A DNA stretch of 64,000 nucleotides from Candidatus Gastranaerophilales bacterium (GTDB taxonomy: Bacteria > Cyanobacteriota > Vampirovibrionia > Gastranaerophilales > Gastranaerophilaceae), in assembly GCA_947624645.1 (NCBI GenBank), contig CANQLG010000007.1, positions 1 to 64,000 of the forward strand, written 5' to 3'. Positions within the stretch are counted from its first letter, which is position 1. Each line of letters begins with the position of its first letter. Below, in pieces: positions 34,966 to 45,033 of this stretch. Below the pieces are notes generated by a model. That model was not told where the DNA came from and did not search any database. It saw nothing but the letters and a program-made list of their open reading frames with translations. The position numbers were made by a program, and so were the translations under genes.

Positions 34966-37158
34966 TTAGGAAAGCAGGTATTTAAGCATAATTGCTACAC
35001 CAAGCTGTTTATCAACAGTATTAGGATCATATTTATGGTCAGCTACATATTTACCACTGGTATATTTGTCAGAACCTGCCCATACGTAAGAGGATAAACG
35101 TCCATGATTATAATTTCCAAGTCCGTTATAAGCTTCAGCATAATCATACCAGCATTTTATATCTTTGAAGTTTTCGCTGAAATTGGTTGAATTATAAGGT
35201 AAACCTTGTTTCTTTCTGTATGTTATGAATTGTTCTTTTTCTTTATTTATAGCATCGATAGCTGCTTCTGTCCAATCTTCAAAATACAAACCTGCCGGTA
35301 CATGTGTGGTTGGTTTACCCAACGGGTCACCGTTATGTAAGTATGTCGAGAAATTACCCGAACTTTCTCTCCAGTGGATTGCAGCTATAAGCTCTGCAGG
35401 AACTCCTGTTGCATCAGCTACTTTTTGGTATTTATCTTTGTTTTCTTCAAAAAGCTCTTTAAATTTCTTTAAATCATTTTCTTGATTTCCAACAAATTTA
35501 TAGTCAAAATCAAACTCGTAATCACTGACAGAGTATTTATTTTTAACTTCTTCAGCTTTCTTTGTTTTTAATTCTTCATTAATTTTATCAAGCTCAGTTT
35601 GTAAACCATCAATTTTAGATTGAGCGGCAGCTTTTTGTTCTTCTTGTATTTTAGGTACTTCTTCTCTGGCTGTATCATAAGCCTCTGAAGCTTTTTGAAT
35701 AGCTTCTTTTGTCTCTTCAGAACAAGTTTCTTCAATTTCCTTTTGAATTTCATCTTTGTGCGTAACAAGATCTTTAAGCTGGCCTTCTGCTTCGGGAATC
35801 TTAGTATTTTTAATATCATCACGCGCAGGAATTAATTCATCATCCAAAACAGCTTGATCTGCATCTCTTTTGGCTTCAGCTTCTGTTTTTTTAGCTTCAA
35901 GTTCACTTATATTTGCATCAATTTGTGCTTGAACTTCGGGGTCGTCACTTGTTTGACCTCTCAATGAAGATAAAGTACTTTCAATAGCACTGATATTTGC
36001 TTCGTCATCACTAATTAAAGCCTCTTGATCCGTAACTTTTGCTTCCGCATCATTAAGGTCAACTTTAAGAGAGTTTATCTCATCTTCTTTAGAAGAAATA
36101 TCATTTAATGTCTTTTCTAAATCCGTTTTAAGCTCATCAGAAATTTGTTCATCATTTTTAACGGCTTCAAGATAATCTTCTTTAGCTTGATCTTCATCTT
36201 CCATGGCTTTTTTAACTTCTTCATTATTGCCTGAGTATACATCATTAAGCTCTTGTCTTGCATCACCGATTTCTGATTGTTTGGTAGATTTCATTGATTC
36301 AAGTTCTTCAACAGATTTACCTGAAATATCTCCGCTTGTTGCTGCAGTATCAGTCGAATCAGAGCCTAGAGAGCTTCCGGGAGTCAGCCCCGAACCGCCA
36401 TCTACTCCTCCGGAATAGCTGCCGCCTCCGGCACGGCTCGAACCGCTTGGACTTCCTGCACTATCTGCTTGTGCTGTATCCGCAGGTACATTCGTATCAG
36501 GTTCAGAAGGGTCAGTAGGATCAGTTGCCGCCGTCGAATCAGTTGCATCTGTTGGGTCTGTCGGATCAGTTGCGTCCGTCGGATCCGTAGGATCAGTTGC
36601 TTCCGTATTTCCGTAATTAAATTCTCCTTTTCGTATATCGTCATATGCGGCTTGAACATCCGCTTCCGTTAATGTATTTCCGTTATTTTTATATCCGACA
36701 ATATATGATTCAAACATTGATTTTTCTTCATCAGAAAGTATGCCGTCATTATCCGCATCAAGTGCTTTAACTACTTTTTCATCATTATACATACTTTCAA
36801 GTAAATCTTTAACTTTTTGTTCTTCGTTTGGAGATTCATCCGTTGCCGTTTCTGTTGATATTTCAGAGGTATTTTTATCTTGGAGTTTTTCTGCATCATC
36901 AACTGATATTACAAAATTATTTTCCAAAGACTTATCAGTACGATTTATTTCGTATGAATCCGTTTGATGTGAGGCCGTAAATTCATCACTGACATATTCC
37001 TCCATTTCATTCGAGTATTGTGCAAAAATACTTATATCTGCATTGTCAACGGCTTCGGAAATTTCGGAATTTGGGGTATTGTTGCCCAAAATTTCTTTTA
37101 ACTTTTTAACCAAATCATTTTGATTTTTTGAATTTAAAAATAATGATGACCAGTCCAT
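34966..37158 (-). CDS. EF-hand, coiled-coil protein with C-terminal lysozyme-like domain
   Basis: 730 aa. The N-terminus (MDWSSLFLNSKNQNDLVKKL) is not a signal peptide. Domain order: acidic region; one EF-hand DADNDGILSDEE (134-145); a TDPTDPTDA low-complexity stretch (188-221); Gly/Ser-rich (about 235-280); a long coiled coil (about 283-545); and a lysozyme-like domain (about 575-730) with a likely catalytic glutamate in AAIHWRESSGNF (E598) and LHNGDPLGKPTTHVPAG. It probably cleaves peptidoglycan. The export route is unclear. Codons in the TDPT stretch are repeated, so the DNA there is repetitive and may vary in length. Reading is by eye. Confidence 0.75.
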   Translation of the reverse strand: MDWSSLFLNSKNQNDLVKKLKEILGNNTPNSEISEAVDNADISIFAQYSNEMEEYVSDEFTASHQTDSYEINRTDKSLENNFVISVDDAEKLQDKNTSEISTETATDESPNEEQKVKDLLESMYNDEKVVKALDADNDGILSDEEKSMFESYIVGYKNNGNTLTEADVQAAYDDIRKGEFNYGNTEATDPTDPTDATDPTDPTDATDSTAATDPTDPSEPDTNVPADTAQADSAGSPSGSSRAGGGSYSGGVDGGSGLTPGSSLGSDSTDTAATSGDISGKSVEELESMKSTKQSEIGDARQELNDVYSGNNEEVKKAMEDEDQAKEDYLEAVKNDEQISDELKTDLEKTLNDISSKEDEINSLKVDLNDAEAKVTDQEALISDDEANISAIESTLSSLRGQTSDDPEVQAQIDANISELEAKKTEAEAKRDADQAVLDDELIPARDDIKNTKIPEAEGQLKDLVTHKDEIQKEIEETCSEETKEAIQKASEAYDTAREEVPKIQEEQKAAAQSKIDGLQTELDKINEELKTKKAEEVKNKYSVSDYEFDFDYKFVGNQENDLKKFKELFEENKDKYQKVADATGVPAELIAAIHWRESSGNFSTYLHNGDPLGKPTTHVPAGLYFEDWTEAAIDAINKEKEQFITYRKKQGLPYNSTNFSENFKDIKCWYDYAEAYNGLGNYNHGRLSSYVWAGSDKYTSGKYVADHKYDPNTVDKQLGVAIMLKYLLS
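36490..36610. repeat. Low-complexity coding repeat (TDP/TDA)
   Basis: Repeats based on GGATCAGTTGC and GTCGGATC (plus strand) encode the TDPTDPTDA run of the lysozyme-like protein. Length variation between strains is likely. Confidence 0.6.
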
Positions 37159-37325
37159 ATCAATCCTTTTCTTTTATACCTTTGGATTAATAATCGGCAT
37201 TTTTTTTTAAAAGTTTAATAATTGTTACATTTGTTAATATATTGGATATATTGTAAACTTGAATAATTGATAAGTTTAATATGAAATGTTATATTTTTCT
37301 TATCAGATTAGTAAGGAGATAGATT

Positions 37326-37466
37326 ATGGAAAATTATATTTGTACGGTTTGCCATTATATATATGAGCCTGCCGAAAACGGAAATGTTGCATTTGAAGAT
37401 TTACCGGATGACTATGTTTGCCCGCTTTGCGGCGTCGGCAAGGACATGTTTGAAAAACAACAGTAA
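37326..37466 (+). CDS. Rubredoxin
   Basis: 46 aa, shorter than typical 52-54 aa. Two iron-binding pairs, CTVC (residues 6-9) and CPLC (34-37), and the [20 protein letters not shown] block are diagnostic. AAGGAGATAGATT is the ribosome site. It lies 33 bp before the flavodiiron protein, the classic electron donor-acceptor pair for oxygen or NO reduction, and it can also reduce desulfoferrodoxin. The trimmed loop between the cysteine pairs is slightly unusual. Confidence 0.92.
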   Translation: MENYICTVCHYIYEPAENGNVAFEDLPDDYVCPLCGVGKDMFEKQQ

Positions 37467-37499
37467 TTTTATAATATAGTTGAGTTGAGGAGTGCTTTT

Positions 37500-38681
37500 A
37501 TGTTTCAAAAGATAAAAGATAACATTTATTATGCGGGTTTGAATGATAAAGACAGAGTTATATTTGATGAATTGATACCTTTGGATAACGGTACCAGTTA
37601 TAACTCATATATAGTTTTGGGAAGTGAAAAAACTGCCGTTATAGATACAATGTATCCTAAGTTTACAAAAGAATATCTTAAATCTTTTGATGATAACGGT
37701 ATAACTAAAGTTGACTATATTATTGCAAACCATGGCGAACAAGATCACTCGGGCAGTATCCCTGCTTTATTGGAAAAATTTCCAGAGGCTGTTGTTGTTA
37801 CAAATGCCGTTTGTGCAAAAAATATTCAGGAAATGCTTTTGGTACCTGCCGAAAAAATTAAAACAATAACAAATGAAGAAGAACTATCTTTAGGCGATAA
37901 AACTTTAAAATTTATTATAGCTCCGGGGGTGCATTGGCCTGATACAATGTTTACTCATATTAAAGAAGATAATGTTATCTGTACGTGTGATTTTTTGGGT
38001 GCACATTATATTTTTGATGATGTATTTGCAGTGCCTTCCAAAGAACTTGAAAAAAGTGCCAAAAAGTATTATGCAGAAATAATGATGCCCTTTAGCAGTG
38101 TTTGCAGAAAATACGTTAAGCAAATCAGAGATTTAAAAGTTGATATGGTACTGCCAAGCCACGGGCCTGTTCATAAAAATCCCGATTATATATTGGATTT
38201 ATATGCGGATTGGTCTGATGAAAAAGGTAAAAATTTGGTATTACTTCCTTTTGTTTCCATGTATAATTCGACAGAAGAGATGATAGATTATTTGGCGGAA
38301 AAATTAAAAGAAAAAGGAATTCCTTCTGTTAAATATGATATGGTAACGGGAAATTTAGGTGATTTGGCAATGGCATTAGTTGACGGAACAACTATTGTGC
38401 TTGGGACTTCCATGGTATTAGCAGGGCCTCATCCTGCCGCATTTAATACCGTATATTTAGCAAGTGTTTTAAGACCTAAGACCAAAATTGCTTCTTTCAT
38501 CGGTTCATACGGGTGGGGCGGTAATTTGTTCGGTAAAATGGCTGATATGCTTGCACCTTTAAAACTTGATATTATTGAACCTATTTTGGTAAAAGGTAAA
38601 GCTAAATCTGAAGATTGTTTAAAAATTGACGCTATGGCGCAAACAATATACGAAAAACATAAGGCATTAGGATTATTATGA
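37500..38681 (+). CDS. Flavodiiron protein (FprA/ROO type)
   Basis: 393 aa. N-terminal metallo-beta-lactamase domain with the diiron ligands in HGEQDHSG (about 81-88), HWPDTM, CDFLGAH and PSHGPVHK; C-terminal flavodoxin domain (from about 250; [17 protein letters not shown] binds FMN). It reduces O2 to water or NO to N2O using rubredoxin electrons. ATG 37500 is preceded by GAGGAG; an upstream TTG (37485) is rejected for lack of a ribosome site. Overlaps ilvD by four bases. Oxygen-protective role in an anaerobe. Confidence 0.93.
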   Translation: MFQKIKDNIYYAGLNDKDRVIFDELIPLDNGTSYNSYIVLGSEKTAVIDTMYPKFTKEYLKSFDDNGITKVDYIIANHGEQDHSGSIPALLEKFPEAVVVTNAVCAKNIQEMLLVPAEKIKTITNEEELSLGDKTLKFIIAPGVHWPDTMFTHIKEDNVICTCDFLGAHYIFDDVFAVPSKELEKSAKKYYAEIMMPFSSVCRKYVKQIRDLKVDMVLPSHGPVHKNPDYILDLYADWSDEKGKNLVLLPFVSMYNSTEEMIDYLAEKLKEKGIPSVKYDMVTGNLGDLAMALVDGTTIVLGTSMVLAGPHPAAFNTVYLASVLRPKTKIASFIGSYGWGGNLFGKMADMLAPLKLDIIEPILVKGKAKSEDCLKIDAMAQTIYEKHKALGLL

Positions 38682-40342
38682 TAAGTGATGAAATAAAACA
38701 AGGATTGCAAAGAACGCCTCACCGTTCTTTATTGTATGGTTCGGGTGTTAGTGAACAGCAAATAAATAAAAGATTTATAGGTATAGCAAGCAGTTTTTCC
38801 GATTTGGTACCGGGACATTCCGGTATGCGTGAATTGGAGCGGCAAATAGAAAAAGGTATTCATACAGGTGGCGGGCAGGCATTTATTTTCGGAGTCCCTG
38901 CTATATGCGACGGAATAGCTATGGGGCATAGCGGTATGAACTATTCTTTACCTTCTCGTGACCTTATTGCCGATTGTATTGAATCGGTGGCAATCGCCCA
39001 TAAACTTGACGGGCTTGTTCTTTTAACAAATTGTGATAAAATTACTCCTGGTATGATTATGGCTGCCGCAAGACTTGATATCCCCTGTATTGTTGTAACC
39101 GCAGGACCTATGCTGGACGGTAAATGCCATAATAATACTTTGACTATGATTAAAGGTACTTTTGAAGCAATCGGCAAGTTTACTAACGGTGAAATCGACG
39201 AAAAAACATTGCATGAAATGGAAATAACTTCTTGTCCTTCGGCAGGTGCTTGTCAGGGCTTATATACGGCAAATACGATGGCTTGTTTAACCGAAGTTAT
39301 GGGTATGAGTTTACCTTATTGTGCTACCGCTTCCGCAGTAAGCGCCAAGACTAAACGTATTGCTTTTGATTCGGGAGTTATTATAAATGAACTCATAGAA
39401 AAAGATATTCGTCCTTCTTCCATATTAACAAGGGATTCAATACGAAATGCAATAATTGCCGATTTGGCTATGGGCGGGTCTACAAATTCCATACTTCATT
39501 TACTTGCGATAGCTAATGAAGCGGGTGCGGATATTACGTTGAAGGATTTTGAAGAACTAAGTTTCAAAGTACCTCAAATAATTAAACTTGACCCGTCTGC
39601 CGCAAAAACTATGACTGATTTGGATAATGCAGGCGGTATACCTGCTGTTTTAAAAACCCTTTGGGGGAATGTTAGCGAATTAACGGATACAACAGGCGTT
39701 TCGGGTATAAAATTATCACAAATCGCTCAAAGTGATATTTGGTGTGATAATGAAGTCATAAGACCCGTATCAGACCCTATAACATCAAACCCCGGCTTGG
39801 CTGTATTACATGGAAACCTTGCACCTGACGGAGCTGTTGTTAAAATTTCCGGTGTTGAAAAGGATTGTCTTGAATTTACGGGACATGCAAAAACTTTTGA
39901 TTCTGAAGAAAATGCAATGAAAGCGATTATGGAAGATAAAATAAAAGCAGGAGATGTTGTTGTTATTCGTTATGAGGGACCAAAGGGCGGCCCAGGCATG
40001 AGAGAAATGCTCTCGCCTACTTCCGCTATCGTTGGAAAAGGGCTCGGAAGTAAAGTCGCTCTAATTACCGATGGTCGTTTCTCGGGAGGTACAAGAGGAC
40101 TTTGTATAGGTCATATTTGTCCTGAAGCGCCTATGGGTGGTGTTATAGGAATTATTAAAGACGGTGATGAAATTTATATTAATATTCCTAAACGTGAATT
40201 GACTCTTAAGCTTGATGATAATGTGATAAAAGAAAGATTTAAAAACTTTACTCCGTTACCGGTTAAGGTTAAAAAAGGCTACTTAAAACGCTATGCCGGT
40301 ATTGTTTCATCATCTGACAAAGGTGCTATTACAAGTATTTAA
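38678..40342 (+). CDS. ilvD: Dihydroxy-acid dehydratase
   Basis: 554-aa [4Fe-4S] or [2Fe-2S] enzyme of valine/isoleucine synthesis. Cluster cysteines are in [11 protein letters not shown] and [47 protein letters not shown] and [19 protein letters not shown] are family blocks. Overlaps the flavodiiron gene by four bases (ATGA), which may link protection from oxygen to an oxygen-sensitive enzyme. It ends exactly where convergent queE ends. Confidence 0.96.
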   Translation: MISDEIKQGLQRTPHRSLLYGSGVSEQQINKRFIGIASSFSDLVPGHSGMRELERQIEKGIHTGGGQAFIFGVPAICDGIAMGHSGMNYSLPSRDLIADCIESVAIAHKLDGLVLLTNCDKITPGMIMAAARLDIPCIVVTAGPMLDGKCHNNTLTMIKGTFEAIGKFTNGEIDEKTLHEMEITSCPSAGACQGLYTANTMACLTEVMGMSLPYCATASAVSAKTKRIAFDSGVIINELIEKDIRPSSILTRDSIRNAIIADLAMGGSTNSILHLLAIANEAGADITLKDFEELSFKVPQIIKLDPSAAKTMTDLDNAGGIPAVLKTLWGNVSELTDTTGVSGIKLSQIAQSDIWCDNEVIRPVSDPITSNPGLAVLHGNLAPDGAVVKISGVEKDCLEFTGHAKTFDSEENAMKAIMEDKIKAGDVVVIRYEGPKGGPGMREMLSPTSAIVGKGLGSKVALITDGRFSGGTRGLCIGHICPEAPMGGVIGIIKDGDEIYINIPKRELTLKLDDNVIKERFKNFTPLPVKVKKGYLKRYAGIVSSSDKGAITSI

Positions 40343-41014
40343 TTACTTTAAGTTTAAAAACTTATGCACTTGAGGAATTAATCTTACATTATTATATTGA
40401 TTATTAAAGCTGTAAAATATTTTGCTTATAGTTTCTGTTGGTATGTTTATTTTATTGGCATCCGTTTTTGGCTGTAATATTATAAGCAAATTTCTATCTT
40501 TAGCATAATTAATAACTGTTTTTATTTCTTCGGGTGTTATTTTTTCATCAAAAACAACTTTTAAGAATATTTCTTTATTATATTTTAATGCGCAGTTAAT
40601 AAATAATTTATGCTCGTTAAAAACATCCTTTCCTAAACTTGAGGACGGAAGTTTTATATCCGTTGAAATAATATCAATGTAATTAATTACTTTTGCTAAA
40701 TTTTCGAATAAAGTGCCATTTGTTTCCAAGTATATTTTTTTATCAATTTTGGGTAAAACTTTAGCTAAAAAATCGGCATATAACAGCGGTTCTCCGCCCG
40801 TTAAACTTACGGAGTGAATATTTTCAGTATTATTTATAATATTAACCAGTTCCATATCTGAATATTCTTTGGCATTTATTTTATAATCCGTATCACAGTA
40901 CGCACATTTCAGGTTACATGATGCAAAACGAACAAATAACTGATTTATTCCTATATATGGTCCCTCGCCTTGAACAGACTCAAATATCTCATTGATTAAA
41001 GCTTTATTTTCCAT
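40343..41014 (-). CDS. queE: 7-carboxy-7-deazaguanine synthase
   Basis: 223-aa radical SAM enzyme of queuosine precursor (preQ0) synthesis. N-terminal NEIFESVQGEGPYIG, then the cluster motif CNLKCAYCDT (CX3CX2C) and SLTGGEPLLY. C-terminus shows NNVRLIPQVHKFL, the usual QveE RL.PQ.HK. Overlaps the DnaJ-like gene by 11 bases, so they are cotranscribed. Confidence 0.93.
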   Translation of the reverse strand: MENKALINEIFESVQGEGPYIGINQLFVRFASCNLKCAYCDTDYKINAKEYSDMELVNIINNTENIHSVSLTGGEPLLYADFLAKVLPKIDKKIYLETNGTLFENLAKVINYIDIISTDIKLPSSSLGKDVFNEHKLFINCALKYNKEIFLKVVFDEKITPEEIKTVINYAKDRNLLIILQPKTDANKINIPTETISKIFYSFNNQYNNVRLIPQVHKFLNLK

Positions 41015-42047
41015 TGTTCATCTCTTCTCTTATGTCATTATTGACAATATCTTTTAATTGGTTATATAACTGTTTTTCTTTTTCACTCAGTGTTTCAGGT
41101 AATTTAATAATAACTGTTACTATGATATCGCCTTTTTTTGTTTTGGATTTATTATCAAGTCCGAGTCCCGCAAGCTTTAATTTTTGACCTGAAGAGGTCA
41201 TTGGCGGTATTTTTATATTGATTGTTTCATTCATAATTTTAATCGGAATATCAGCACCTAAGGCTGCTTCATATGGAGTAACGGGCAAATTGCAATATAT
41301 ATCCATACCGGCTATTTCGAAATATTGGTTTTTTTCGATATTAATGACAAGATATAAATCCCCGTCTTTACCGCCATATAGTCCTTTATTTCCTTCTTTT
41401 TTTATTCTGACTTTAGAGCCTTGCTTAACTCCTTTTGGTATTTTGACGTTTATCTTTTTTTGAAGTGAAATTTGCCCCGTACCGTTGCAAGATGGACAAA
41501 TACTGCCGTTTATGAACATTCTTCCCTCACAATTAGGACAAGGTTGAGTATGCAATATATTCACTTTTCTGTTTGTGCCTTGTAATGCTTCAAAACATGT
41601 GAGTGATATATCCAGTTTAATATCTTTTCCGTTTACGGGAGTCTTTTTTTCTTTTTTTTCGTCAGGGTGTTTTTTTGTGTGAAATAAGTTGTCTAAGGCT
41701 TCATTTATTGATTTTGAAAATGGTTCGGCTTTTTCTGCCCTATCTTTTGCACGTTTTAGTGTTTCATCATATATATTTTTTTCTGATTGAGTTTTTTGAA
41801 AATTCTCTTTTATTTTTTCACTGAAAAATCCGTTTAATACATCATATTTTCTTCGCTTATCTTTATCAATCAGTATTTCGTATGCTTCTTGTATTTCTTT
41901 GAATTTTTCAATATTGGATTTATTACCCGAAACGTCAGGATGATATATTCTCACAAGTTTTCGGTATGATGACTTGATATCTTCCGAGGATGCGTCAAAG
42001 TTTATATTTAATATCTTGTATAAATCCTTATTATAATAATTTACCAA
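41004..42047 (-). CDS. DnaJ-like chaperone with reduced zinc domain
   Basis: 347 aa. J-domain (residues 1-70) with HPD in RIYHPDVSGN, which stimulates DnaK. The Gly/Phe region is replaced by a lysine-rich linker, and only one pair of zinc motifs, CPNCEGRM and CPSCNGTG, remains of the usual four CxxCxGxG repeats. The substrate-binding C-terminal beta-domains (about 190-325) are normal. Start is TTG 42047, preceded by AAGGAG. Shorter than the 370-390 aa of standard DnaJ; it may be a paralogue rather than the main DnaJ. Confidence 0.85.
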   Translation of the reverse strand: MVNYYNKDLYKILNINFDASSEDIKSSYRKLVRIYHPDVSGNKSNIEKFKEIQEAYEILIDKDKRRKYDVLNGFFSEKIKENFQKTQSEKNIYDETLKRAKDRAEKAEPFSKSINEALDNLFHTKKHPDEKKEKKTPVNGKDIKLDISLTCFEALQGTNRKVNILHTQPCPNCEGRMFINGSICPSCNGTGQISLQKKINVKIPKGVKQGSKVRIKKEGNKGLYGGKDGDLYLVINIEKNQYFEIAGMDIYCNLPVTPYEAALGADIPIKIMNETINIKIPPMTSSGQKLKLAGLGLDNKSKTKKGDIIVTVIIKLPETLSEKEKQLYNQLKDIVNNDIREEMNNGK

Positions 42048-42153
42048 CGCTTATCTCCTTATTTCATTTTACGGAAGAGTAAAAAAATATCAAATATTTT
42101 ATAAATATTATATAATTATATTAAAATATATTTGAACAGATTAGGGGATAAAC

Positions 42154-43401
42154 ATGGAATTAGACATAATAAGTAAAACGGATAAAGAAGTTGCCGAGCT
42201 TATAAAAGAGGAATTAAAAAGGCAGCAAAATACTATTGAATTAATAGCGAGTGAAAATTTCACATCGCCTGCGGTAATGGCAGCATGCGGAAGCGTACTT
42301 ACCAATAAGTATGCGGAAGGGAAACCTTATAAAAGATATTATAACGGTTGTGAAAATGTTGATAAAATTGAAGAATTAGCTCAAGAACGAGCAAAAAAAT
42401 TGTTTAATGCCGAGCATGCCAATGTGCAGCCTCATAGCGGTGCTCAAGCAAATATGGCTGTATTTTTATATGCCGTAAAACCGGGTGACACTGTTATGGG
42501 TATGGATTTATCAAACGGAGGACATCTTACTCACGGTTCTCCCGTTAATTTTTCAGGATTGTATTTTAATGCAGTATCCTATGGAATAAATGAAAACGGT
42601 GATATTGATTATGAAAATGTCAGAGAACTTGCTCTTAAACATAAGCCTAAACTTATTATTTGCGGCGCAAGCAATTATTCAAAGATTATAGATTTTAAGA
42701 AATTTAGAGAAATAGCGGATGAAGTTGGCGCTCTTTTAATGGCAGATATAGCACATATTGCTGCACTTGTAGCAACAGGGTTACATCCGAGTCCGTTCCC
42801 TTATGCCGATTTTGTTACAACTACTACACATAAAACTCTCAGAGGACCCAGAGGCGGTATAATTATGTGCAAAAAAGAACATGCTTCGGGAATCGATAAA
42901 GCCGTATTCCCCGGAATCCAAGGCGGACCTTTGGAACATATAATAGCAGGTAAAGCAGTTGCGCTTCAAGAGGCACTTTCAGATGATTTTAAATCATATG
43001 CAAAACAAGTTGTTTTGAATGCCAAGGCTCTTGCAAAATCATTGATGGATGAGGGGCTTGATATTGTCGGAAACGGTACTGATAACCATTTGATGACTTT
43101 AGATTTAAGAAGAGTTAATAAAACAGGTAAAGATATTGCAAATATTCTTGAACTTGTCGGTATTACCGCTAATAAAAATACGGTTCCGAATGACCCTCAA
43201 AGTCCTTTCGTTACAAGCGGTGTCAGGTTGGGTTCACCTGCCATGACTACAAGAGGTTTTAAAGAAGAAGATATGGCTGAAGTCGGTAAAATTATTGCCG
43301 AAGCGGTCAGAATTTCAGATACCGGTAATGAAGCAAAAATTAAGGAACTTCGTGCCCGTTCTTTAAAACTATGCGAAAAATATCCGTTATATAAGGATTA
43401 G
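42154..43401 (+). CDS. glyA: Serine hydroxymethyltransferase
   Basis: 415-aa PLP enzyme linking serine, glycine and methylene-tetrahydrofolate. N-terminal [34 protein letters not shown], the PLP lysine in [14 protein letters not shown], and late [18 protein letters not shown] identify it. Feeds folD. Two bases from the following wecA-like gene; first of a long plus-strand unit. Confidence 0.96.
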   Translation: MELDIISKTDKEVAELIKEELKRQQNTIELIASENFTSPAVMAACGSVLTNKYAEGKPYKRYYNGCENVDKIEELAQERAKKLFNAEHANVQPHSGAQANMAVFLYAVKPGDTVMGMDLSNGGHLTHGSPVNFSGLYFNAVSYGINENGDIDYENVRELALKHKPKLIICGASNYSKIIDFKKFREIADEVGALLMADIAHIAALVATGLHPSPFPYADFVTTTTHKTLRGPRGGIIMCKKEHASGIDKAVFPGIQGGPLEHIIAGKAVALQEALSDDFKSYAKQVVLNAKALAKSLMDEGLDIVGNGTDNHLMTLDLRRVNKTGKDIANILELVGITANKNTVPNDPQSPFVTSGVRLGSPAMTTRGFKEEDMAEVGKIIAEAVRISDTGNEAKIKELRARSLKLCEKYPLYKD

Positions 43402-43403
43402 TT

Positions 43404-44465
43404 ATGACATTTTTTCAATTAAATATTATTGGAGCAGTAATTGCATTTATTTTAAGTTTATTCATAATTCCTCTTGTTATATCATTCTCAGAAAAAAAAG
43501 GGCTTATGGATGAACCTAATTCAAGAAAAATCCACTCGCATCCTATTCCGAGATTGGGCGGTATTGCAATTTGGGTCAGTTCTATTCTTGCTTTTTTATC
43601 CATTATAATATTGAGTTATTATCCTCATCGTTCATTATTATCGGGATTATTTTTGGGAAGCTCTTTAATATTCCTGTTAGGCTTAATAGATGATATATAC
43701 GGACTTGAAGCTAAATTTAAATTTACAGTTCAAATTCTTATAGCTTCAATAGTATTTTTTCTCGGAGTAAAGATAACAACCGTTTTTATCCCGTTTTTCG
43801 GGCTTATAAATATCCCTCCGATATTGTCATATTTTGGTACAATAGCTTGGATAGTAGGGATTAGTAATGCCGTGAACTTTATAGACGGGGTAGATGGTCT
43901 TGCCGGAAGCGTAATAACCGTCAGCTCGGTTACTTTAGCATTAATAGCTGTTGCTCCGTTGGACTTTGTAAGCTCCTTGATAGCTTTTATATTGGCAGGG
44001 TCAATGCTTGGATTTTTATCTTATAATTTCCATCCCGCCAAAATATTTATGGGGGATTCGGGGGCATTATTCGGCGGATTTCTATTGGCTACTTTGTCTA
44101 TAATGTATCAAATGAAATCGGTTGATATTAAAATGTATGTGCCGTTATTAATTTTAGCGGTGCCTATATTGGATATTATTTTTTCATCTTTAAGACGAAT
44201 ATTAAAGGGGACATCGCCTTTTGTGGCTGATTCCGAACATATTCACCATAAATTATTGCATTTAGGATTTTCGCAGAATAAAGCCGTTTTGATTTTGGTT
44301 ATGTTTTCTATATTAATGGGGGCATTTGCTACATATATTGCGGCTTCCGATACAACAAAATATTTTTTATTTGCCATAATTATCTCATCTGTTATGATAA
44401 TATTAAATAGGATTGCAAAAACGGGTGAAGGGAAAGAAATTAATGACCATAAGGAAGATAGTTAA
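43404..44465 (+). CDS. Undecaprenyl-phosphate sugar-1-phosphate transferase (WecA/TagO-like)
   Basis: 353-aa polytopic enzyme (about ten hydrophobic segments) that transfers GlcNAc-1-phosphate or similar to undecaprenyl phosphate. Family motifs: DEPNSRKIHSHPIPRLGG near 37-54, FLLGLIDDIYGLEAK with the catalytic aspartates, NAVNFIDGVDGLAGS, and MGDSGALFGGF; the HIHHKLLHLGF histidines follow. Begins surface glycan or wall polymer synthesis, using the lipid from uppS. Overlaps def. Confidence 0.92.
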   Translation: MTFFQLNIIGAVIAFILSLFIIPLVISFSEKKGLMDEPNSRKIHSHPIPRLGGIAIWVSSILAFLSIIILSYYPHRSLLSGLFLGSSLIFLLGLIDDIYGLEAKFKFTVQILIASIVFFLGVKITTVFIPFFGLINIPPILSYFGTIAWIVGISNAVNFIDGVDGLAGSVITVSSVTLALIAVAPLDFVSSLIAFILAGSMLGFLSYNFHPAKIFMGDSGALFGGFLLATLSIMYQMKSVDIKMYVPLLILAVPILDIIFSSLRRILKGTSPFVADSEHIHHKLLHLGFSQNKAVLILVMFSILMGAFATYIAASDTTKYFLFAIIISSVMIILNRIAKTGEGKEINDHKEDS

Positions 44466-45033
44466 ATATGGCACTCCTTCTTTGAGAGAAAAATCTAAGG
44501 AAGTTCATAAAATATCAAAAAAAATACAATTGCTGGTAAATGATTTGTATGATACATTGTATGCTTTAAACGGTGTCGGGCTTGCTGCTCCTCAAATAGG
44601 CGAGAATTTGAGAGTGTTCGTCATTGATGTCGGTACCGACCCAAAGACAATGAATCCGATTACTTTTATCAATCCCAAAATTCTTAAAAAAGAAGGTGCC
44701 GTAAATTCTTATGAGGGATGCTTGAGTTTTCCCGATGCATATACAAATGTCAGACGATACAAATATGTTAAAATAAAAGCACTTGATATAAAAGGCAGAC
44801 CGTTTATTATGGAAGCGGATGAAGGCTCTCTATTAGCTCGTGCCATTCAGCATGAATTTGATCATCTTGATGGTGTTTTATTTATTGACCATTGCCGTAA
44901 CAGGTTCGAAGCAGATAAAATACTTACGGAAAAAGGACTTAACGGAGTTGATTCTAATTATCTGTTAGATGAAAAAGAATTGGAAGAAGAAATTCTAAAA
45001 AATCCTCAAACGGAGGAAAAACCCGTTGATTAA
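44443..45033 (+). CDS. def: Peptide deformylase
   Basis: 196 aa. Removes formyl from initiator methionine. Three metal-site motifs: GVGLAAPQIG, EGCLSFPD, and QHEFDHLDG. I use ATG 44443 (MTIRKIVKYG), inside the end of the wecA-like gene; an upstream in-frame ATG (44413) adds non-conserved residues. The C-terminal tail beyond residue 165 is long and acidic. Overlaps fmt, its functional counterpart. Confidence 0.93.
   Translation: MTIRKIVKYGTPSLREKSKEVHKISKKIQLLVNDLYDTLYALNGVGLAAPQIGENLRVFVIDVGTDPKTMNPITFINPKILKKEGAVNSYEGCLSFPDAYTNVRRYKYVKIKALDIKGRPFIMEADEGSLLARAIQHEFDHLDGVLFIDHCRNRFEADKILTEKGLNGVDSNYLLDEKELEEEILKNPQTEEKPVD

Noticed and set aside
36203-36672. ORFs antisense and out of frame in the TDP/coiled-coil region
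   Set aside because: Low-complexity codons keep other frames open; the 730-aa frame has a coherent domain order.
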